64,000 bases of DNA from CBDCGS01 sp965216915 (GTDB lineage: Bacteria > Pseudomonadota > Alphaproteobacteria > UBA828), in NCBI GenBank assembly GCA_965216915.1, contig CBDCGS010000010.1:372001-436000 (forward strand), in the 5' to 3' direction. Made by a program: the position numbers and the translations under genes. Below are positions 59,915 to 64,000 of this stretch, one piece after another; position 1 is the stretch's first letter, and every line of letters begins with the position of its first letter. The notes under the pieces are model-generated. The model saw only the letters and a program-made list of their open reading frames with translations. It was not told the origin of the DNA and searched no databases.

Positions 59915-60502
59915 TCACCAGGCGTTCCGCCGCAGCGCTTCGGTGCTGCATTCCTTGAATTCGCCGGGCTCGAAGGTGGGCTCGCCCCACGAGGCGTTGG
60001 TGATCTTGCCGAGCCGCTGCCAGGTGGTCGCAAAAGACGGCTCAGGGTCGCAGACGTTGTCGATCGGACCGTCCCGCGTCGACGGGTAAGACTCGTTGAC
60101 GCAGCGGTCTTGCAAGTCGATCCAGACGGAGCCCCAGATGTCGCTGACCCAAACGATGGGGTGGCCCGTATCCTCGTCTGTCCCTTCGGCCACGCAGATA
60201 TAGCGGACACCGCCGAAATCTTCGTGGATCGCCGTGCCGGAAATCAGGCCGGGCACCGAAATCTCGCGCCGCTGGCTGAACCAGAGATAAGTCGCGACCC
60301 GCGCGTATTTCAGCGTGGCACCGCTTCCGGGCAGCTCGACGGTCACGGTGTGGTGGAACTCGAAGAGCCAAATGAAGAGGCCGATCGCCACGACCACGAG
60401 TAGCACCATGCGCCGGCGAAACCTGAGCTGCGCGTCGGTCGGTTCGGGCGGCAGCTCAGTCGGCGGCTCGGCGGGGGTTTTTCCAGGGGATTCGCGTTTC
60501 AT
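59915..60502 (-). CDS. family B membrane-anchored protein, copy B2 (putative immunity protein)
   Basis: A 195-residue protein. A Pro-rich cytoplasmic stretch (PGKTPAEPPTELPPEPTDAQ) precedes one membrane helix (MVLLVVVAIGLFIWLF). The outer domain has four Cys (YICVAEG, DRCVNES, NVCDPE, KECSTEA), probably in two disulphides. It overlaps the family A gene before it by four bases. Similarity to B3 covers the full length; similarity to B1 is weaker but includes VxLPxSGxTxxYA and DRCVxxS. The immunity role is inferred from the array layout only. Confidence 0.75.
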   Translation of the reverse strand: MKRESPGKTPAEPPTELPPEPTDAQLRFRRRMVLLVVVAIGLFIWLFEFHHTVTVELPGSGATLKYARVATYLWFSQRREISVPGLISGTAIHEDFGGVRYICVAEGTDEDTGHPIVWVSDIWGSVWIDLQDRCVNESYPSTRDGPIDNVCDPEPSFATTWQRLGKITNASWGEPTFEPGEFKECSTEALRRNAW

Positions 60503-60873
60503 AGGGCATGCGGGTCCATGTCATTCCCGGCACTCGACGCGCGTCCGCCGCCGACCTCCGTCCTTACCAAGTGCCTGTCCTTGGGCAGAACGGCCCGCCA
60601 TATGCTCCAGATGATGACGATCAGGATCGCTCCCGGAACCGCAAAGATCGGCGTGCCATAACCGACGAAGAGCGCCATCAGTGCAATGTCCAAATCGCAC
60701 GGTGAGCCTGGCAAGGGGATGTGGGCGACGTCGCCGTACTTACCCAGGAGGCACACGCCTTTCGGTTCCGAGCCGCCGCTGGTGTACAGCATGGACAATA
60801 GAAAGGCGGCGCTTAGAACGAACCCAACAACGAGCACGATCACGAGGCGGAGCGCGAACCGCTGCCACCGCAT
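60499..60873 (-). CDS. family A two-helix membrane protein, copy A1
   Basis: A 124-residue protein. Two membrane helices (LVIVLVVGFVLSAAFLLSML and ALFVGYGTPIFAVPGAILIV) flank an outer loop with two Cys (SEPKGVCLLGKYGD, GSPCDLDIA). The pattern EPK-x-x-C, Cys-Asp and PIxAVPG is shared with A2 and A3. It starts eight bases after the effector stop and overlaps B2 by four bases, so the three are co-translated. It could shield the membrane or periplasm against the effector. Confidence 0.75.
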   Translation of the reverse strand: MRWQRFALRLVIVLVVGFVLSAAFLLSMLYTSGGSEPKGVCLLGKYGDVAHIPLPGSPCDLDIALMALFVGYGTPIFAVPGAILIVIIWSIWRAVLPKDRHLVRTEVGGGRASSAGNDMDPHAL

Positions 60874-60881
60874 CAGAGGAG

Positions 60882-61853
60882 TCAATTTTCCCACAGCCGA
60901 TCTCGGTACACGCGTCCAACATAGGCACCAAAATCCGTTACCTGCTCGGCCGCCGTATTGTTCCAAAGAGTCGCGATCTTGCTCGGCGTACTGTCGACGA
61001 TTCTCTCCGAAAGCCGTTTGAGAATTGTGACGCCCACACGGATGTTTTCCCGTGGGACCGATGCGGCGTTTCCATGGGTGTCAAGATCTTTCCAAATTTC
61101 CGTGTGTACGTTCATTGGAAAATAAGTATTTGCTAATCCAATGATTTCAAAAGTTTTCGCCCAACCGAAATAGTGACCGCGTGCATTTTCAGCGTACACG
61201 ATAGATTTCACAAGATTTATATCAACTCTTTGTTTTTTTGATTCATTTTTGATAGCTTCAGAATATATTAATACTGTAATCCTTCCAAATTGATGAGATT
61301 CATACCATTTTTCAGACGAATCGGCACCAGGGTTTTCGGCCACTTCAAAGCGCGCTGGGGTGTTATTTACAATACTGTTGATCCGATCTTTGAAGAGTTC
61401 GAGTATGGGCGCCGGTCGTGATTCGCGCGAATCACCTGGTTCCGCGATGTCACCATCCGTAACCGAAGTCGACACTTCGGATATCAACTCCTCAAATTTC
61501 TTGCCAGTCTCCTCCTCGAGCATTAGGTCGATTTGCGATTGGCTGAGAAGCGTTCCCGGATTCGCGGTGAACGAGGCGTCGGTTCCGCCAAGTGTCTCTG
61601 TGCTATCTATCTCGCGCTCTGCCCGACCTCGCGCATTTGGCGGTGTTTCCGAAGGCGGGTTGCGCGGTGCGGACGGTGCGGTCGTGGGTGTTGCCGAACA
61701 CGGCCTCGCCGCGGCTGTCGCCGCCACCCGTCGCCGCCGGCGTGTCCTCCGCCTCATCCGCGCCCGTGTCGAGCCGTGGCACGGTGTGCATGATGCGGTC
61801 GGCGTCGAGGATCCGGGCGAGGCGGCGGTCGGGGCATCAGGGGGCTCGGTCAT
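60882..61853 (-). CDS. lysozyme-like putative effector, copy 2 (N-terminal part out of frame)
   Basis: The C-terminal 180 residues match copy 1: VDINLVKSIVYAENARGHYF, YFPMNVHTEIWKDLD, PRENIRVGVTILKRLSERIV, KIATLWNNTAAEQVTDFGAY. The YAEN Glu may be catalytic, as in lysozyme/SLT-type folds. The conserved N terminus seen in copy 1 (MHTVPRLD..., EPAFGNTA) is also present, at 61603-61791, but in another frame. A frameshift near 61640, or translation from the ATG at 61853 in the C-terminal frame, are the alternatives. Composition is AT-richer in the C-terminal part. Confidence 0.65.
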   Translation of the reverse strand: MTEPPDAPTAASPGSSTPTASCTPCHGSTRARMRRRTRRRRRVAATAAARPCSATPTTAPSAPRNPPSETPPNARGRAEREIDSTETLGGTDASFTANPGTLLSQSQIDLMLEEETGKKFEELISEVSTSVTDGDIAEPGDSRESRPAPILELFKDRINSIVNNTPARFEVAENPGADSSEKWYESHQFGRITVLIYSEAIKNESKKQRVDINLVKSIVYAENARGHYFGWAKTFEIIGLANTYFPMNVHTEIWKDLDTHGNAASVPRENIRVGVTILKRLSERIVDSTPSKIATLWNNTAAEQVTDFGAYVGRVYRDRLWEN

Positions 61854-61858
61854 CCGGC

Positions 61859-62464
61859 TCACGGCTCCCCGTAATCGCGGATACGTCGCGCAGGCCGCCC
61901 GCCGCAACCTATCTTGGGCCACGCATCGCCCTCGATGAACACCCGCTCCCCCTTTTTGCCACGGCTGATCACGCCGATCAGGTACCAGTCCGTGTCGAGG
62001 GCGGGGGCGTGCGCCGAATCGTCTTCGGGCTCGCACAGGCGGCGCTGCGGGCTGAAATAGTCAAAGAAGATACTGCTGTGCACGCAACGGTCGTCGAGGT
62101 TGATCGAGATGGTGCCGACCGAGTCGATCGATCGGATCCAACGCTCCTGCGTCTCCGGGTCGCGCCCGTGGTAGAGGCAGACGTCTCCCTCGCCCCATGC
62201 ATTCAAGGTGAGCCGCGTGGTTGCGACGACGTCGATGATCTCGAACTCGCGATAGCGTGGGGCGATCATTGGGGTGACGACGGCGTAACGAAAGGTGTGG
62301 CCGCTCTCGGGCAAGGCGACCCGCACATCGTCATGCTCCTCGGCCACGATGATCAGGATCGCAAGCGCCGCGAAGAAGATGCGGAGCGTGAGCTTGCGGA
62401 GCGCGACCCAAAAATACTTCCGCGCCTGGCGATGCGCGAGCGGCGTGTCAGGGTGTGTGCTCAT
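61859..62464 (-). CDS. family B membrane-anchored protein, copy B1 (putative immunity protein)
   Basis: A 201-residue protein with one membrane helix (LTLRIFFAALAILIIVA) and an outer domain that starts DDVRVALPESGHTFRYAVVT. Cys are in GDVCLYHG, DRCVHSS, RLCEPED and KIGCGGR, comparable to B2 and B3. It is the most diverged B copy. It overlaps the preceding family A gene by 17 bases. Effector copy 2 follows within a few bases of its stop, so transcription is probably continuous. Confidence 0.75.
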   Translation of the reverse strand: MSTHPDTPLAHRQARKYFWVALRKLTLRIFFAALAILIIVAEEHDDVRVALPESGHTFRYAVVTPMIAPRYREFEIIDVVATTRLTLNAWGEGDVCLYHGRDPETQERWIRSIDSVGTISINLDDRCVHSSIFFDYFSPQRRLCEPEDDSAHAPALDTDWYLIGVISRGKKGERVFIEGDAWPKIGCGGRPARRIRDYGEP

Positions 62465-62801
62465 CCCTGTGCCGGTCGCGCCGAGCCATCGCTATTCGCC
62501 AGACTCGGATGGCGACGGCGCTCAACAAGGCGCCGGGAACTGCAAGAATCGGAGCCGCAACCCCGACGTAGATCGCCGCGGCGCCGAAATCGAAGTCGCA
62601 AACGCGATCATGCTCTCGCACCAGGGAGAACGGGCCAGGCTTTCCCGGCACGAACACACACAGGTCCTTGGGCTCGGTTCCCTCGCTGACCCAAAGGATC
62701 CAGACCAGGCCCGCCATCCCGAGCAGCGCGCCAATCGCGAGATAGATCGCGAAACGAACAGCGAGGTAGAGCGGCAGCGGGAGGTTGGTCACTTCTCCCA
62801 A
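62448..62801 (-). CDS. family A two-helix membrane protein, copy A2
   Basis: A 117-residue protein. Helix one (YLAIGALLGMAGLVWILWV) and helix two (AIYVGVAAPILAVPGALLSA) flank a loop with EPKDLCVFVPG and DRVCDFDF. It shares the Cys pair and PILAVPG with A1 and A3. Its start overlaps the end of effector copy 1 by 13 bases and its end overlaps B1 by 17 bases, which indicates strict co-translation with the effector. Confidence 0.78.
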   Translation of the reverse strand: MGEVTNLPLPLYLAVRFAIYLAIGALLGMAGLVWILWVSEGTEPKDLCVFVPGKPGPFSLVREHDRVCDFDFGAAAIYVGVAAPILAVPGALLSAVAIRVWRIAMARRDRHRDEHTP

Positions 62802-63643
62802 GGCCTCTCGCGATAGAGGCGCCCGACGTAGGCGCCGAAATCCGTCATGCGTTCCTTTGATGTGTTATTCCACACCGTCGCAATCTTGGCAGGCGTCGCG
62901 TCAACTATTCGCTCCGAGATGCGCTTCAGCAACGTAACGCCGACGCGCACGTTTTCGCGCGGCACCAGAACTGATTTTTCATCAAGCCCCAAATCGCTCC
63001 ATACGCTTAGGTTAATGTTCATGGGGAAGTAGCTTTTGGCCCACCCAAAAGCCTCCAGTACTTTTGACGCTCCGTGGTAGTGACCTCGCGCGTTCTCTGC
63101 ATAGACGATGGCCTTCACCAAATTGATATCGACGCCTTGACGCTTTGCTTCCTCTTCGAGGATGCGTGCGTAAGTCAGAACCGCGACCTTCCCGACCGAA
63201 TGAGATTCGTAGCTGCGGCTCGATGGGTCGGCCTTGGGGTTGTCGTGCACCTCGAACCGGGCCGGCGTGTCGTTGACAATGCTGCGAACCCGATCGCTGA
63301 ATTCGGTTAGCAACGGAGCTGCATTCGGCTCTGGCACTTCAGGTGGTCTGTGTTTTCGATCTCGCTCAAGCTTCGATCCGTCCACGTCCGGTGACCGAGT
63401 GAAGGGGCCACCGGTGATTGGCCGGTGCCCCGTGTCAAGGAACAAGAACGCTTCTGTCGACGGGTCCGGCTCAGCTTCTTCCGTATTAGCGGTGTTTCCA
63501 AAAGCAGGTTCAGCGACGCGGACCTCTCGGTCCTGGGTGTTGCCGAACACGGTCTCGCCGCCGCGACTGTCGCCGCCACCCGTCGCCGCCGGCGCGTCCT
63601 CCGCCTCATCCGCGCTCGCGTCGAGCCTTGGCACGGTGTGCAT
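62789..63643 (-). CDS. lysozyme-like putative effector, copy 1
   Basis: A 284-residue protein without a signal peptide. Residues 1-50 are an acidic, Gly-rich leader (ADEAEDAPAATGGGDSRGGE, AEPAFGNTAN) conserved in copy 2. Residues 50-115 are a variable linker. Residues about 115-284 form the shared domain: INLVKAIVYAENARGHYHGA (Glu183 possibly catalytic), SYFPMNINLSVWSDLG, ENVRVGVTLLKRISERIV and KIATVWNNTSKERMTDFGAY. The pattern resembles lysozyme-like C-terminal domains of secreted polymorphic toxins. The conserved coding extends a few codons above the ATG, so an alternative start is possible. Confidence 0.72.
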   Translation of the reverse strand: MHTVPRLDASADEAEDAPAATGGGDSRGGETVFGNTQDREVRVAEPAFGNTANTEEAEPDPSTEAFLFLDTGHRPITGGPFTRSPDVDGSKLERDRKHRPPEVPEPNAAPLLTEFSDRVRSIVNDTPARFEVHDNPKADPSSRSYESHSVGKVAVLTYARILEEEAKRQGVDINLVKAIVYAENARGHYHGASKVLEAFGWAKSYFPMNINLSVWSDLGLDEKSVLVPRENVRVGVTLLKRISERIVDATPAKIATVWNNTSKERMTDFGAYVGRLYRERPWEK

Positions 63644-63696
63644 GATGCGGTCGGCATCGAGGATGCGGCGGCCAGTGCGGGGGGGCGGTGAAGAAG

Positions 63697-64000
63697 TTAG
63701 TCTTCCGGCTCACGGGCCGCTGGTGTGGTGCGTCGGGGTGCCATTCGCCACAGCATCGAGGCGAACCACGTCACCATGATGCCGGGCACCGCGAGTATCG
63801 GTGTCAGGAGCGCGACATAGCCCGCGGCATGCGCGACGTCGAAGACGCATCTGTAGCCCGATACGCCGCTGTCGAGGCCAAGAGCGCCGGCCTGGCCTTC
63901 GACGAAGTCGCAGAGACCTTCGGGCTCCATTCCGTCGGATGCGACCAGGAGGACGAAGATCGCACCGCTCGAGAGCAACGCCCCGACGCCGAGATAGAGC
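63697..64000 (-). CDS. family A two-helix membrane protein, copy A3 (cut by the window edge)
   Basis: About 100 residues are visible. Helix one is partly seen (YLGVGALLSSGAIFVLLVA), then MEPEGLCDFVEG and YRCVFDVA with the two loop Cys, and helix two (VALLTPILAVPGIMVTWFA). A TTG at 63978 could be a start, but the homology with A2 runs through it to the last base, so the gene begins outside the window. It precedes effector copy 1 directly, so an earlier module must lie beyond the edge. Confidence 0.78.
   Translation of the reverse strand, partial: LYLGVGALLSSGAIFVLLVASDGMEPEGLCDFVEGQAGALGLDSGVSGYRCVFDVAHAAGYVALLTPILAVPGIMVTWFASMLWRMAPRRTTPAAREPED

Noticed and set aside
61533..62689. Plus-strand open frames of 192-365 codons across the effector/immunity array
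   Set aside because: They are antisense to B1, A2 and effector 2. The predicted products are low-complexity Arg/Ser-rich, and the minus-strand genes show paralogous conservation.

Overview
The window is a GC-rich stretch (well over 60% GC by eye) from an alphaproteobacterial chromosome, most plausibly an uncultured Rhodospirillales-like lineage. The main grounds are a CpdR-type single-domain response regulator divergent from an N-formylglutamate amidohydrolase, the style of the GC-rich genes and ROK/NagA pair, a REP-like palindrome of the kind common in Alphaproteobacteria, and many short operons on both strands. No rRNA, CRISPR array or complete insertion sequence is visible. One tRNA with a CAU anticodon is present.

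Layout. 0-7 kb: an edge-truncated HTH antitoxin-like gene, two crotonase-fold enzymes, a Sel1-repeat protein, a sulfotransferase-like protein, 4-hydroxyproline epimerase and a nagA/ROK-kinase operon. 7-17.5 kb: cytochrome c, the tRNA, cytochrome b561, an HD-GYP regulator, an orphan sugar-type ABC permease, a lipoprotein plus small-protein pair, a hybrid histidine kinase, an F420-type oxidoreductase and an Xre/RES toxin-antitoxin pair. 17.6-27.8 kb: glpD, a pentapeptide-repeat membrane protein, a chemoreceptor with a haem-c motif, radC, map, an NHL-repeat protein and an SDR. 27.9-36.2 kb: a catabolic/transport block made of two tandem HpcH/HpaI-type aldolases, a complete sugar-type ABC importer and an ADP-forming acyl-CoA synthetase. 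36-48.6 kb: a PEP-CTERM protein, a helical-repeat protein, sterol-desaturase-like and aliphatic amidase genes with a lipoyl/biotinyl mini-protein, a retropepsin-like protease, ugpQ, a coiled-coil membrane protein, a catalytically degenerate isochorismatase-fold protein and a cNMP/FHA protein. 49-53 kb: two paralogous TadG-like and two TadE-like proteins. 53-58.7 kb: an M19-like dipeptidase/SDR pair, a second PEP-CTERM protein, a transposase remnant, a lysozyme-like protein, N-formylglutamate amidohydrolase and cpdR.

58.7-64 kb is the most unusual part. It is a minus-strand tandem array that alternates a lysozyme-like putative effector with two families of small membrane proteins, which I call A and B. 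A has two membrane segments and a Cys-containing loop. B has one membrane segment and a four-Cys outer domain. Genes overlap by 4-17 bases or lie a few bases apart. One B copy is a frameshifted pseudogene and one effector copy has its conserved N-terminal part in a different frame. This looks like an expanding and decaying effector/immunity array that runs off the right edge.

A second window-wide signal is a family of short palindromic repeats in five clusters (about 6.8-7.0, 21.85, 23.85, 39.4 and 47.0 kb). In all five, the conserved repeat end overlaps or directly follows the stop codon of a neighbouring gene.
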